From Falsihalocynthiibacter halioticoli (GTDB lineage Bacteria; Pseudomonadota; Alphaproteobacteria; Rhodobacterales; Rhodobacteraceae): a DNA stretch of 64,000 nt. This document shows, one piece after another, positions 35,105 through 44,641 of the stretch (positions are counted from its first letter, which is position 1; every line of letters starts with the position of its first letter). The notes beneath the pieces were generated by a model. The model saw only the letters and a list, made by a program, of their open reading frames with translations, did no database searches and was not told where the DNA came from. Where the stretch lies: contig NZ_JAOYFC010000004.1 of the NCBI RefSeq assembly GCF_025802015.1, forward strand, positions 89,762 through 153,761. Reading direction: 5' to 3'. The position numbers and the translations under genes were made by a program.

Positions 35105-36279
35105 TCGGCCTCGCCTGAATTTTTGAATGGGCCATAGGCGGTGAGGATTTCGATCTCTTCGCCTATGGCTTGTGCTTCTGCATCAAGAAACTTTGCAACA
35201 GCATCTCTGAATCCCGTATCTGCGATATAGTGAAGCGAGTGCGTTTCAACGGGGAGATATCCTCGTGCAAGTTTGTGCTCTCCTTGTGCTCCAGCTTCGA
35301 CTGTCGAGAGCTCATGCGCGATAGCATAGTCAACCGCTTGATAGTAACAGAGTTCGAAGTGCAGAGCCGGGTAATGCTCAGTGCAGCCCCAATACCTGCC
35401 GAATAAGGCGTCTGCTCCAATAAAATTTAGAGCCCCTGCAATGGCTTGGCCGTCACGAATGGCAAGGACAAGCAAGATATCATCGCGCATCCTTTCATGA
35501 GCCAGATCGAAGAATGACCGCGTCAGGTAGGGAGTTCCCCACTTCCGCGCGCCTGTGTCTTGGTAAAACCTCCAGAATGCATCCCAATGCTCCGGTTGGA
35601 TTTGGTCACCGGTCAGCTGAACAATCTCGCCACCAAAGCTTTGGGCTTGCTTGCGTTCTTTGCGAATGTTTTTGCGTTTGCGGGAAGAGAGGCCGTTGAG
35701 GAAATCTTCAAAGTTTTGGTAGCTACTGTTCTTCCAATGGAACTGTTGACTTTTACGTTTGAGAAGCCCGATTTTCTCGCCCTCTGTCGCCTCGCCTTCG
35801 GCGCAGAAAGTGATATGCGCGGAAGATATTTTGTTTTCTTGCACAAGCTGTACCAGACCTTGAATGAGTGCCGCGCGCCCAACCTGTTCATGCTCTGGCT
35901 TGGTTAGCAGACGTCGTCCGGTAACGGGTGTGAATGGAACCGCGACCTGAAGCTTAGGATAATATCGGCCTCCGGCGTTTTCGTAAGCATGCGCCCAATT
36001 GAAATCGAAAATGTACTCGCCTTGACTGTGGGATTTGCCATAGACGGGAGCGGCGGCAATCATTTCATCGCCTTTGTGAACGGTCAAATACTGCGCTTGC
36101 CAGCCCGTACCAGGGCCGATTGATCCGCTATCTTCGAGCGCTTTTAGGAAGCGATAGGTGGTGAATGGATCTACGGCTCTCTCACTTTCGCTAGAAGAAG
36201 ATCCAGCGCAACTGTCCCATTCACTTGGGTCGATATTCTCGAAACTTGTGTGAACCCGTATCTCAAACGAAGCGCTCAT
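35101..36279 (-). CDS. FemAB-like GNAT protein (DUF482 / COG3146)
   Basis: 392 aa conserved protein of the peptidoglycan-biosynthesis-like GNAT/FemAB group. Signature text: FDFNWAHAYENAGGRYYPKL, LSSRKRKNIRKERKQA, TPYLTRSFFDL, FGRYWGCTEHYPALHFELCY and GAQGEHKLARGYLP. It probably transfers an aminoacyl or acyl group; the substrate is not established. Full length. It is followed 45 bases upstream in coordinate terms by the GDPD/RidA pair on the same strand. Confidence 0.9.
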   Translation of the reverse strand: MSASFEIRVHTSFENIDPSEWDSCAGSSSSESERAVDPFTTYRFLKALEDSGSIGPGTGWQAQYLTVHKGDEMIAAAPVYGKSHSQGEYIFDFNWAHAYENAGGRYYPKLQVAVPFTPVTGRRLLTKPEHEQVGRAALIQGLVQLVQENKISSAHITFCAEGEATEGEKIGLLKRKSQQFHWKNSSYQNFEDFLNGLSSRKRKNIRKERKQAQSFGGEIVQLTGDQIQPEHWDAFWRFYQDTGARKWGTPYLTRSFFDLAHERMRDDILLVLAIRDGQAIAGALNFIGADALFGRYWGCTEHYPALHFELCYYQAVDYAIAHELSTVEAGAQGEHKLARGYLPVETHSLHYIADTGFRDAVAKFLDAEAQAIGEEIEILTAYGPFKNSGEAD

Positions 36280-36324
36280 CTTAACCCTTTCTTCCGGCGC
36301 AGCGTCGCATTTTATGCAATAGGG

Positions 36325-37107
36325 TCAAGCGGGAAGATAGCCTTCGAACGTAACATTATCGGCAACGCGACGCGCGCGGATATCGGATTTTGCCGACTTA
36401 ACAGTCCAGCAAAGAACGGGCACTCCGCGTTTTTTGAGAGCCGAAACATGCGGGTTGTCCAGATCTTTTACGGAGTGGCTGATAAAGCTGCATCCCGCTT
36501 TTTCAAACATCTCTATTTCATAGAGTGATCGAAGGTCAGCGGCGCTAATCCCATCCGCATCGGAATCATTCCAAGCATAGGTCGTAAGCCCGCGCGGAAC
36601 ATTTGGGGCGAGTTCTTTCATAGCCAAGATCGAGTGTGGGTTGAACGACATGACGGCCACATGACCAGAGTAGGCTGCAATATCAGGTGCAATGTCCCGC
36701 TCGATTGCGCCGATGTTCTTGCCCATTTTGCCATCCTGATCCTTAATTTCGATGAGAATAGGAACACGACCGTTTACCTGATCGAAGACTTGTTTCAGGC
36801 TGGGGATTTTTTGCGCTTCATTGCCTTTAAGGGATATGCTCGCAAGCCTTTCTAAAGACAAGTCTCTTACGCGCCCGCGCTCCGGGGTTAGTCGGCCAAG
36901 CCGATAGTCGTGGAAAACAACAGCCCTCTCGTCGCCGGTGACTTGAAGGTCGAGCTCAATTCCGTAGCCGCGATCTATTGCAGCCTGAAACGCGGCAAGA
37001 CTGTTCTCGGGTATTCCCGCGCGTTTATCATGAAGCCCGCGGTGCGCTATCGGCCGGTTCAGAAAATCGACCGATAGTTGGGGGACAGTCGGACTATTCG
37101 GGTTCAT
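36325..37107 (-). CDS. Glycerophosphodiester phosphodiesterase
   Basis: 260 aa TIM-barrel enzyme hydrolysing glycerophosphodiesters to glycerol-3-phosphate and an alcohol. Catalytic features: IAHRGLHDKRAGIPENSLAA (HRG and EN), GIELDLQVTGDERAVVFHD with metal-binding Glu/Asp and second His. No signal peptide, so cytoplasmic. It overlaps the RidA gene upstream by four bases, an unusual pairing. Confidence 0.92.
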   Translation of the reverse strand: MNPNSPTVPQLSVDFLNRPIAHRGLHDKRAGIPENSLAAFQAAIDRGYGIELDLQVTGDERAVVFHDYRLGRLTPERGRVRDLSLERLASISLKGNEAQKIPSLKQVFDQVNGRVPILIEIKDQDGKMGKNIGAIERDIAPDIAAYSGHVAVMSFNPHSILAMKELAPNVPRGLTTYAWNDSDADGISAADLRSLYEIEMFEKAGCSFISHSVKDLDNPHVSALKKRGVPVLCWTVKSAKSDIRARRVADNVTFEGYLPA

Positions 37108-37568
37108 TCGACTTCGAATATCCCTTCGATTTCGACAGCAACGCCAAATGGAAGCGATCCAGCCGAAACCGCGGAACGAGAATGGCGACCTGCGTCGCCA
37201 AGTGCTACGACAAGGAAATCCGAAGCGCCATTGATTACCGCTGGTTGTTCACCAAATTCGGGCGTTGAGTTTACAAACCCTGTAAGCTTTACAACGCGCA
37301 CAAGCTTACTCAAATCGCCGCCGCAGGCAGCTTTAACTTGAGCCAGAAGCCCAATCGCGCAAGTTTTGGCCGCTTCTGCGCCCTCTTCAACGGAAAGCTC
37401 TTTGCCAAGTTTTCCGGTAATGAAGCTGCCATCTTTCATTGAGACTTGACCGGATACATAAAGGGTATTGCCGGTTTTCACGAATGGAACGTAGTTTGCC
37501 GCAGGTGCCGGCGCGTCAGGAAGCGTGACGCCAAGTTTCTCCAGATTTGCTTCAAAATTCGTGCTCAT
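37104..37568 (-). CDS. RidA family protein
   Basis: 154 aa, YjgF/YER057c/UK114 fold; canonical RidA deaminates reactive 2-aminoacrylate-type enamines. This is the longer branch with VSGQVSMKDGSF, GKLGKELSVEEGAEAAK and LPFGVAVEIEGIFEVE. The catalytic Arg of true RidA (usually in an RxxV segment near the centre) is plausible at AGRHSRSAV. Coupled to the GDPD gene by an ATGA overlap. Confidence 0.9.
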   Translation of the reverse strand: MSTNFEANLEKLGVTLPDAPAPAANYVPFVKTGNTLYVSGQVSMKDGSFITGKLGKELSVEEGAEAAKTCAIGLLAQVKAACGGDLSKLVRVVKLTGFVNSTPEFGEQPAVINGASDFLVVALGDAGRHSRSAVSAGSLPFGVAVEIEGIFEVE

Positions 37569-37649
37569 TCTTCTCTCCTGAATTTGACTCGCGCAACGGT
37601 AGCGAAGATGAGTTTGAGGCGAAAGTGAATTCGGCGGGTGCAGGTAATC

Positions 37650-38894
37650 CTAGGGCCAGAACCGCTGAAACGGCTGCCAACTATGGCCAGACGGCGCCTC
37701 ATCAAAACTTACAGTTATCGGCAAGGAAGGTAACAAGCTCTGAAGACTCCCAGCCAATCTCTCCTTATCTGATATCTTTGGGGAGAGCTTGACTTTGTAA
37801 ACTGTAGAACCGTTTTCAAGAGAAATTGGCCTTGGCGAAATATACGTGATTTCCGCCTGAATGCGGGCAGACCCTGTTGTAAGGTTTGCTGGAAGCAGCA
37901 GTGTCGCTACCTGCCCAATCGACAGTGATTGGGCGTCTATTGGTGGCACCAATGTCGTTACAAAGCGTGCGCCAATTTCGGAAGCGATTGAGAGGATGGG
38001 TTCGCCCAAGGCAGCAAGTTCTTCCGACCCTTTTGTATTAATACTATGAGCGATACCGGATGCAGGGGCACGTAAAGAAAGTTGATCGATTTGGCGTGAC
38101 AGATCTTCTGACTTTGCTACCAGCGACGACCGTTTAAAACGTAACGCTTGCATTTGCGTTTCGACATCAATCTCGCTTTTGAGCGTGGTCAACTCATATG
38201 ACGCTTTGGCTAATCGCAGCCCGTTCATATTGGCCAATAACAGTCCGTTGAGTTTAGCCAACTCGCCAGAAAGTCGCGCGTATTCGCGCTTAAGTGCTTG
38301 CGTGCGGGTCTGCCTCGCAAGTCCGCGCTTTTCGAGTTGTTCTTGAGCAGATAGCTCATACTCAAGATGCTCTTGTTGAGCGGAGATCGCCTGTATTTGT
38401 TTCTGAATCGACCCCTTTTCGGAGATTATTTGCTCGACTTGAATATCGTGCTGGCGAGCCTTCGACCGTCGTTCCTCTCGCATTCTCGCTGCCAAAGTAA
38501 TGTACCGGGAGTTTGATTGAGTGCCAGAAAGAGACTCCAATAAGGAAAGAGTAGACGTGACCTCCTCGAGTTCGATTTTGTTCAACTTTGCCTGAAGATG
38601 CAGGTCTGGGGCGGCGAGTTGAGCCAGAATCTGCCCGCGCTTTACCTCCTCTCCCTCTCGCACAAATACCTGAGAAATTATTGCCGTGCTGGGGCTTTGA
38701 ATGGCGTGGTCGACGCTCGCCGTTTCGATATAGCCCACGGTTTTGAGATGAGAATTATTCAATGCGAAGTTGACCCAGGCAGCGGCAACAATCACAGCGA
38801 CCAGAGAGGCGCATACTCCCAAGTGCGGAAATCGAATTTGCCGTTTTGGCACTGTTGGTTCGGCACGAACTTGGTCAAAAAGGGTGTGCTTCAT
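37650..38894 (-). CDS. HlyD family type I secretion adaptor
   Basis: 414 aa periplasmic membrane-fusion protein. One N-terminal membrane helix (about 25-45: HLGVCASLVAVIVAAAWVNF), two lipoyl halves (SPSTAIISQVFVREGEEVKR and the C-terminal counterpart), a long coiled coil (95-260) and a beta-barrel. It pairs with the ABC exporter upstream by a four-base overlap. Would connect the exporter to TolC. Base composition of this pair looks more AT-rich than the neighbours. Confidence 0.9.
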   Translation of the reverse strand: MKHTLFDQVRAEPTVPKRQIRFPHLGVCASLVAVIVAAAWVNFALNNSHLKTVGYIETASVDHAIQSPSTAIISQVFVREGEEVKRGQILAQLAAPDLHLQAKLNKIELEEVTSTLSLLESLSGTQSNSRYITLAARMREERRSKARQHDIQVEQIISEKGSIQKQIQAISAQQEHLEYELSAQEQLEKRGLARQTRTQALKREYARLSGELAKLNGLLLANMNGLRLAKASYELTTLKSEIDVETQMQALRFKRSSLVAKSEDLSRQIDQLSLRAPASGIAHSINTKGSEELAALGEPILSIASEIGARFVTTLVPPIDAQSLSIGQVATLLLPANLTTGSARIQAEITYISPRPISLENGSTVYKVKLSPKISDKERLAGSLQSLLPSLPITVSFDEAPSGHSWQPFQRFWP

Positions 38895-40606
38895 TGAGCC
38901 GCCATTGGTTCGCGGTTCCCGCTAGGTTTTTGTTTTAACAGGCTCCGCAGAACGCTTTCTCTCGGCCCTGAGGCAATGATGTTTCCTTTGCTGAGCTGGA
39001 TAATATGGTCGCATTCATGAACGGCAGATGGTCTTTGCGTTGCAATTACGACGGTTTTTCCTTCGGCTTTAAGTTTGCGAATTGAAGCGTTTAGTGCGTC
39101 TATTCCAAGATGGTCTAAGCCAGCGTCTGGTTCATCGAGCAGTACGATTTCAGGATTGCCATAGATAGATCTTGCGAAAGCAACGCGCTGAAGTTCGCCT
39201 CTAGAAAGTGTGACGTGATCAGGCTGAATATTGGTTTCGTAGTTGAAAGGCAGGCTCAGGATATGGTTGTGAATGCCTGCATTCTTTGCTGCGTGCTCGA
39301 TTTTTGTTTGCTCAGGCTCTTTTTCAAATCTTGATATGTTCTCGGCGATGGTTCCCGGAAATAAAGTGACCTGTTGTGGCAGATATCCGATCGCGACTGA
39401 CGGTTCTGCGAAATTTTGATTTGGCGCGTAGTTCAATATTCGACCGCTGTCTGGTTCGATTGATCCCGTCAAAAGTTCAATGAGAGTAGATTTTCCAGAC
39501 CCGTTTGGCCCAATAATACCAAGGGTACTGCCTCTTTTGAGTTGAAACGAGATACCATTCAGTCGAGGCGCCGTACCAGCATCGCCCAGAACAGTGACGT
39601 TTTCTATTTTGATGTCATCTTTGAGGTCGGCGATCTTTGGCAACATCTTCGGGCCAACTGACATATGCGAGAGATTGCTCAAACCGTCTCGTGCTGAAAC
39701 TGCGTAATTCCAGCCCGATATTGCTGTTTCAAGAGGTGCGAGAAAACGGGCGATGAGTATTGAACCGGCAACCATCGCTCCGGCGGAAATTTCCTCGGCA
39801 AGCACTAAAACAGCGCCAAGCGCAATCATACCGGATTGAAGAACCTGCCGCAGAGAGAAGGCGGTCGACTTGAAGGCTTGTGTTGAAGCCTTGCTTTTTT
39901 TCGACTCTGAACTCGCTTCATCCTCTTGCTCAGCCCAACTCTTATAGCAAGCTCGCCCCATATTGAGCGAGCAAAGCGTTCGAGCTCCACTGATGAAATG
40001 TTCCAAAATGTGATCAGATTTTTGCTTCGAGCGTGCGGAGTTTTCGAGGTTCTGGCGTGTGAGAGATTGATGAAGGAAGGCGACGGTTAGTAGGATGATA
40101 CCACCCAATGCAGCAGCAAGGGCAAACCATGGGTGCAGCACGTAGAGCGCCATCAGGAACATTAGAGACCACGGCGCGTCGAAAAGGGAGCCAAGGGTTC
40201 CGGATGCGATGAATGACCTTAGCGTTTCCAATTCGAATATCGCGTGTTGAGCAGGTTGCCCCTTAAGCTTTTTGCCGTGGGCCAGAATGGTCGCCTCAAA
40301 CGCTTTTCGGCGCAGGGCTTTGTAAATCCTGTCGCCCTCGTTACTCAAAATTCGGGCACGCACGAAGTCGAGAACCCCCATACAGCAGAACAAAACGAGC
40401 GCAAAAATTGAGACGATTACAAGCGATCGAATTGATCCGCTCGATAAGACGCGATCATAGACGAAAAGCATGAAAAACGGGCCTGTCAAAGCCAGCAGGT
40501 TTGTGAAGCTTCCGAAGATGATCAGCGCAATGATCGCACGGCGGTTCACGAGAATGGATTTCAACGTGCAAAGGCGTGATTTCGGAATGTGCTTGGATAC
40601 GCTCAA
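38891..40606 (-). CDS. Type I secretion ABC exporter (PrtD-like) with degenerate motifs
   Basis: 571 aa: six-helix ABC permease (20-300) fused to an ATPase domain (330-560). Walker A GPNGSGKST at 366-374, Q-loop Gln411, Walker B with catalytic Glu492 are intact. The signature is LSRGE (467-471) instead of LSGGQ, and the switch histidine of the H-loop is Gln524 (IATQRPS instead of ITHRPS). It resembles PrtD-type exporters of RTX proteins and lacks a C39 domain. Start is TTG at 40606 without a clear ribosome site. No RTX substrate or TolC gene is adjacent. Confidence 0.88.
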   Translation of the reverse strand: MSVSKHIPKSRLCTLKSILVNRRAIIALIIFGSFTNLLALTGPFFMLFVYDRVLSSGSIRSLVIVSIFALVLFCCMGVLDFVRARILSNEGDRIYKALRRKAFEATILAHGKKLKGQPAQHAIFELETLRSFIASGTLGSLFDAPWSLMFLMALYVLHPWFALAAALGGIILLTVAFLHQSLTRQNLENSARSKQKSDHILEHFISGARTLCSLNMGRACYKSWAEQEDEASSESKKSKASTQAFKSTAFSLRQVLQSGMIALGAVLVLAEEISAGAMVAGSILIARFLAPLETAISGWNYAVSARDGLSNLSHMSVGPKMLPKIADLKDDIKIENVTVLGDAGTAPRLNGISFQLKRGSTLGIIGPNGSGKSTLIELLTGSIEPDSGRILNYAPNQNFAEPSVAIGYLPQQVTLFPGTIAENISRFEKEPEQTKIEHAAKNAGIHNHILSLPFNYETNIQPDHVTLSRGELQRVAFARSIYGNPEIVLLDEPDAGLDHLGIDALNASIRKLKAEGKTVVIATQRPSAVHECDHIIQLSKGNIIASGPRESVLRSLLKQKPSGNREPMAAQ

Positions 40607-40744
40607 AATTCAGGTCGCTCATTATTAACGTGCGCGCTGTATCCGACATGATACACTACACAAATGCTTACTCATGGGCGCTGAATTCTGGGCCCGTAGT
40701 TATTATGTGAGCCAAAAGTACAAATTATTCGTTGAGATTTTTTC

Positions 40745-41608
40745 GTGACCTCAAAGTTCTGTCTGAAACCAATGCCAACTGGCGCCATTGCTCTGTTGAG
40801 TGGCGCGTTGCTGCTGTCTGCATGCGCGAGTCCTGAAAAGACTGGCGAGATTTATGATCCGTATGAAACTGAGAACCGTGCGCGGCACGAAGCGGCAAAA
40901 CGTGCAGATCAAAAGTATGTTGAACCAATTGCCCAAGGTTATGGCGAGTGGCCTGCACCGATCCGCGATGGTGTGACGAATTTTTCACGCAACCTTAGCC
41001 TCGCGCCGATGATCGTGAACAACCTTCTTCAGGCGGATATCAAGGGTGCGGGTCAAAATACTGCGCGGTTGCTCGTCAATTCGACTTTGGGAATTGCCGG
41101 ACTGATCGATATTGCCGGAGATATGGAAATCTACGAAGACACGACCGGTTTTGGCGATACATTGGCCGTCTGGGGTGTGGGCGAGGGTGCGTATATGGAA
41201 ACGCCGCTGATCGGACCTTCCACCGAGCGTGATACCGTCGGTAGCGTTGTCGATTTGGCGACGAACCCCATTTGGTACATTAGCGGTGGCAGCTATGCCG
41301 CTCTTGGGGTCATCGGCATTGTGGGCGAAAAACTTGATGAACGTCAGAAATACGCGACCACAATCGATGCTGTGCTCTATGGCAGTGCGGACAGCTATGC
41401 GCAGGCGCGGCAAATCTACCTTCAAAACCGTCGCTTTAATTTGGGGCAGGAGGTTGCGTTTGAGTCGCCTGATTGTGATGAGGGTGGCGTTGCTGATCCT
41501 TATGCCGACCCATATGCTGATCCTTACGCCGATCCCTATGCCGACCCTTATGCAGAACCAGAGGCGTCGACTGACCAAAACTCTTGTAACTCCGAGGAGA
41601 TACAATAA
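40745..41608 (+). CDS. mlaA: MlaA (VacJ) family lipoprotein
   Basis: Outer-membrane lipoprotein that extracts mislocalised phospholipid from the outer leaflet. 287 aa. Lipobox LLLSAC with Cys27; MlaA body EPIAQGYGEWPAPIRDGVTN, FSRNLSLAPMIVNNLLQ and DIAGDMEIYEDTTGFGDTLA. The C-terminus has five tandem Ala-Asp-Pro-Tyr-like repeats, an unusual tail. GTG at 40745 or ATG at 40772 may be the start; neither has a strong ribosome site. Its stop overlaps mlaC start (TAATG). Confidence 0.93.
   Translation: MTSKFCLKPMPTGAIALLSGALLLSACASPEKTGEIYDPYETENRARHEAAKRADQKYVEPIAQGYGEWPAPIRDGVTNFSRNLSLAPMIVNNLLQADIKGAGQNTARLLVNSTLGIAGLIDIAGDMEIYEDTTGFGDTLAVWGVGEGAYMETPLIGPSTERDTVGSVVDLATNPIWYISGGSYAALGVIGIVGEKLDERQKYATTIDAVLYGSADSYAQARQIYLQNRRFNLGQEVAFESPDCDEGGVADPYADPYADPYADPYADPYAEPEASTDQNSCNSEEIQ
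41491..41550 (+). repeat. Five tandem 12-bp repeats in mlaA
   Basis: Units of 12 bases (consensus GCCGATCCTTAT, with variation at the third bases) encode ADPY five times near the protein end. Synonymous drift between units shows the peptide repeat is kept by selection or is not very recent. Confidence 0.9.
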
Positions 41609-42213
41609 TGCGAGACCTTACGAACCGACGCCAGTTTATGGGCACAATCGCCGCGGGTGCGCTTGCCGCAGCAACGCCGCTTCCGCTGCTTGCTCAAAGT
41701 GCAGGTGAGGCAAAGCAACTTGTTGATCGCGCAGTAGCGGATATCAACAGGACCATCAGCTCGGGCAAGTCTGAAGCAGCCATGTACAAGGATTTTGAGC
41801 GCATTTTCGCGACCTACGCGGATGTGCCTACGATTGCGCGCTATGCTCTTGGGGTTGAGGCGCGCTCTGCCAGCGCAAGCCAGTTGAAGGAATTTACGTC
41901 GGCATTTCAAGGATATATGGCGCGCAAATATGGCTCGCAGTTCCGCGAGTTTATCGGCGGGCGCATTGAGGTAAACAGCGCGCGTCAGGTAAAGAGTTTC
42001 ATCGAGGTCAAAACCACAGCGCACTTGCGTGGTGAGGCGCCGTTTGATGTGACGTTCCTTGTTTCGGATAAATCAGGCAAAGCCCGCTTCTTTAACCTGT
42101 TCATCGAAGGTGTGAACATGTTGTTGGCCGAGCGGACAGAAATTGGCGCGATGCTGGATAAACGGCGCGGCAATATTGACCAAATGATCTCGGACCTGAA
42201 GAAAGCGGGTTAA
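41608..42213 (+). CDS. mlaC: MlaC/Ttg2D family phospholipid-binding protein
   Basis: Periplasmic carrier of 201 aa that shuttles phospholipid between MlaA and the inner-membrane Mla complex. It has an N-terminal signal with a twin-arginine pattern (NRRQFMGTIAAGALAAATPL), suggesting Tat export, and the body VDRAVADINRTISSG, FATYADVPTIARYALG and FNLFIEGVNMLLAERTEIGA. Coupled to mlaA; mlaFEDB genes are not in the window. It ends one base before the convergent PBP stop. Confidence 0.9.
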   Translation: MRDLTNRRQFMGTIAAGALAAATPLPLLAQSAGEAKQLVDRAVADINRTISSGKSEAAMYKDFERIFATYADVPTIARYALGVEARSASASQLKEFTSAFQGYMARKYGSQFREFIGGRIEVNSARQVKSFIEVKTTAHLRGEAPFDVTFLVSDKSGKARFFNLFIEGVNMLLAERTEIGAMLDKRRGNIDQMISDLKKAG

Positions 42214-44373
42214 TTACCCACCCCCACCAAAAAGCTGAATGAGCAGGTTTTCGATAGGATTGCTGCTCTTTTGGCGCTGGTTGTTGCGCGATGGGCTGTC
42301 GTTGCCAACATAAGGCGCGGCTGGTTGTCCGTTAATCATGGGCAACGGAGTTGCTGGCAATCCGTCCATGACGCGCACCATTGTCTCGTGCCAAATCTCT
42401 GCTGGAAGGCCGGAGCCCGTTACGCCTGTGAGTGGAGTGTTGTCGTCATACCCCATCCACACACCCGTTACATAATCCGCCGTAAACCCGATAAACCATG
42501 CGTCGCGCGCGGATTGAGATGTGCCGGTCTTGCCTGCGGCTTGATATCCGCTGAGCTTGGCGCGGTGGCCTGTTCCAGATTCGACAACTTGATGCATCAT
42601 ATAGGTCAACTGCTCGGCGGCGTTGCGCGAAATAACGCGCTCGCCCATACCACCTTCCTGACCGAACATCGGTGTATCATCGCCCTGTAGGCGCAATTCA
42701 ATCATGCCGTAAGGAGTCACGCTCTGGCCGCCGTTTAGGATGCCGGCATAGGCGCCGGTCATCTCAAGGAGCGTACTTTCGGAAGCACCAAGAGCGAGGG
42801 CAGGGCCAGCAGCGAGATCGCTCTGGATGCCAAACATGCCCGCAACCGTCCGGACATTTTCGCGACCAACAGCTTCGGACACCTTAACCGCAGGAATGTT
42901 GAGCGAGTTCTTGAGTGCTTCGGTCAAGGTAACCATGCCACGGTATTTGTGATCGTAATTGTCTGGTGACCATGGGCCGGATCCAGGGATGTTGATTGTG
43001 AGCGGTTCGTCGCGGACGTAATCATTATAGTTATAGCCGAGGTCCAGAGCGGTTGCGTAAACGAACGGTTTGAACGCCGAACCTGTTTGACGGTAAGCCT
43101 GCGTTGCGCGATTAAACGCACCCGTTACGCGGGTTTCGCGCCCGCCGACCATGGCGCGCACAGCACCGTCAGACGACATCACAACGACGGCCGTTTGCGC
43201 CTTGGAGCCCTCGCGGACCTTGTTGGTGAATATGTAGTCGATTGCTTCCTCTGCGGCGCGCTGGATGCGCTGATCAAGCGTCGACTGGATGATCACATCC
43301 TCGGTTGTCTCACGGGTCAGGAAGCTTGGAGCCGTCGACATGACCCAATCAGCGAAATAACCGCCTGCATGAGCGTTGGCCGCCTTCGAGAGTACCGCCG
43401 GATTGGCGCGGGCATGCGCCGCCTCTGCGCTGGTGAGGTAGCCTTGCTTTTCCATCAGCTTGATTACGGTAAGCGAGCGTTCCTGACTGCGCTTCAGATT
43501 GTTCGTTGGCGCATATCGAGACGGAGCCACGAGCAAACCGGCAAGCATTGCGGCTTGCGCTGGCGAAACCTGATTGGCGGAAATGCCGAAGTAGCGCTGG
43601 CTCGCCGCTTCAAAACCACGCGCACCCGCGCCAAGAAACGCACGGTTCAAGTATATCGTCAGGATTTCGTCTTTGGTAAATTTGGTTTCGAGCGCCATCG
43701 CATAGACAGCTTCTTTTGCTTTGCGCCAAATCGAGCCCTGCCGGCAATCGGCCTCATATTCGCGCTCGGTCATCTGCTTGGGGTCATGTGGTACACCAAG
43801 GCAAAGCAGTTTCGCAGTTTGCTGTGTGATGGTCGAGCCGCCGTGGCCCGATAGAGCGCTGCGACCCTCAGAGAGGTTGATCCGCATCGCGCCAACAATG
43901 CCGCGCGGCGACAACCCGAAGTGCCGATAGAATCGTTTATCCTCTGTCGCGACCACAGCATTCTTGAGGTGCGGCGAAACGGTTTGTGCGGTGATCATGC
44001 CGCCAAACTGATCGCCGCGCCATGCAAAGACCTTTTCGTCGCGGTCAAGGATCGTCACGGAGCCGCGAGTTCGCCCGTCTACCATCTGCTCCATATCCGG
44101 CATCGTGGACACGAAGTATAGAATTCCGATGGCAAGCATGATGCCAAACACAACGCTCACACGCCACGTGATGCCCCAGAATGCACGCACCATCCAACGG
44201 AAGAGGCGGCTTATTGGGTTGCGCTTAACCGTCTTGCGGGGAGAGCGGCGCTTTTGTGGCTTGCTGGTTTTGCGCGCCGTTTTCTTGCCCGCAGCTTTTT
44301 TCGCTGGAGCCTTTTTCTTGGTGTAGCGTTTCTCGGCCACGAGATTTGGCCGCTTGCGTCCTGAACTGCTCAT
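42214..44373 (-). CDS. Penicillin-binding protein 1A-type transglycosylase/transpeptidase
   Basis: 719 aa bifunctional murein synthase. A long Lys/Arg-rich cytoplasmic tail (1-55), one membrane helix (about 75-95), GT51 glycosyltransferase with catalytic Glu in TEDKRFYRHFG, then a transpeptidase with Ser in TGSAFKPF, SLN and KTGTS. C-terminal tail is Asn/Gln/Gly-rich. The ATG at 44373 is used; the frame extends 11 residues further without support. Class A PBP with no OB-domain insert of E. coli PBP1a size, closest to PBP1A/1C-like alphaproteobacterial forms. Confidence 0.93.
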   Translation of the reverse strand: MSSSGRKRPNLVAEKRYTKKKAPAKKAAGKKTARKTSKPQKRRSPRKTVKRNPISRLFRWMVRAFWGITWRVSVVFGIMLAIGILYFVSTMPDMEQMVDGRTRGSVTILDRDEKVFAWRGDQFGGMITAQTVSPHLKNAVVATEDKRFYRHFGLSPRGIVGAMRINLSEGRSALSGHGGSTITQQTAKLLCLGVPHDPKQMTEREYEADCRQGSIWRKAKEAVYAMALETKFTKDEILTIYLNRAFLGAGARGFEAASQRYFGISANQVSPAQAAMLAGLLVAPSRYAPTNNLKRSQERSLTVIKLMEKQGYLTSAEAAHARANPAVLSKAANAHAGGYFADWVMSTAPSFLTRETTEDVIIQSTLDQRIQRAAEEAIDYIFTNKVREGSKAQTAVVVMSSDGAVRAMVGGRETRVTGAFNRATQAYRQTGSAFKPFVYATALDLGYNYNDYVRDEPLTINIPGSGPWSPDNYDHKYRGMVTLTEALKNSLNIPAVKVSEAVGRENVRTVAGMFGIQSDLAAGPALALGASESTLLEMTGAYAGILNGGQSVTPYGMIELRLQGDDTPMFGQEGGMGERVISRNAAEQLTYMMHQVVESGTGHRAKLSGYQAAGKTGTSQSARDAWFIGFTADYVTGVWMGYDDNTPLTGVTGSGLPAEIWHETMVRVMDGLPATPLPMINGQPAAPYVGNDSPSRNNQRQKSSNPIENLLIQLFGGGG

Positions 44374-44641
44374 TTCACACTCTTTTGGCGCTGATTTCCG
44401 CCACAATACTCCTGTGCGCTCTGAATGTAGAGAGGCAACTCGGCGTCGATTCGCCTTTTTTGTGTGCTTATTTATTAATCAAACCGCCCAATTTGTATAA
44501 TTTTTGAGCAGTTTTGCGGGCATGCCCCCCCTTCCTTAAGAGCCAATTTCTTGAATTGCCCGTTTTCTACGCGCTTTGTGGCTTCGTGTAAGTGCAGACA
44601 GCGGGCCGTTGCCCATCGTCTGTGAAACGAAGGGGAACGAC

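Noticed and set aside
41491..41550. CRISPR-like tandem repeats
   Set aside because: Units are 12 bases with no spacers and are in frame inside mlaA.
43087..43854. 255-codon plus-strand frame inside the PBP1A gene
   Set aside because: It is a shadow of the glycosyltransferase region; no start signal or protein features.
44560..44600. Sigma-54-like TGGC...GC box before glnK
   Set aside because: The GG and GC elements are 14 bases apart instead of the required 12, so it does not fit the -24/-12 promoter.
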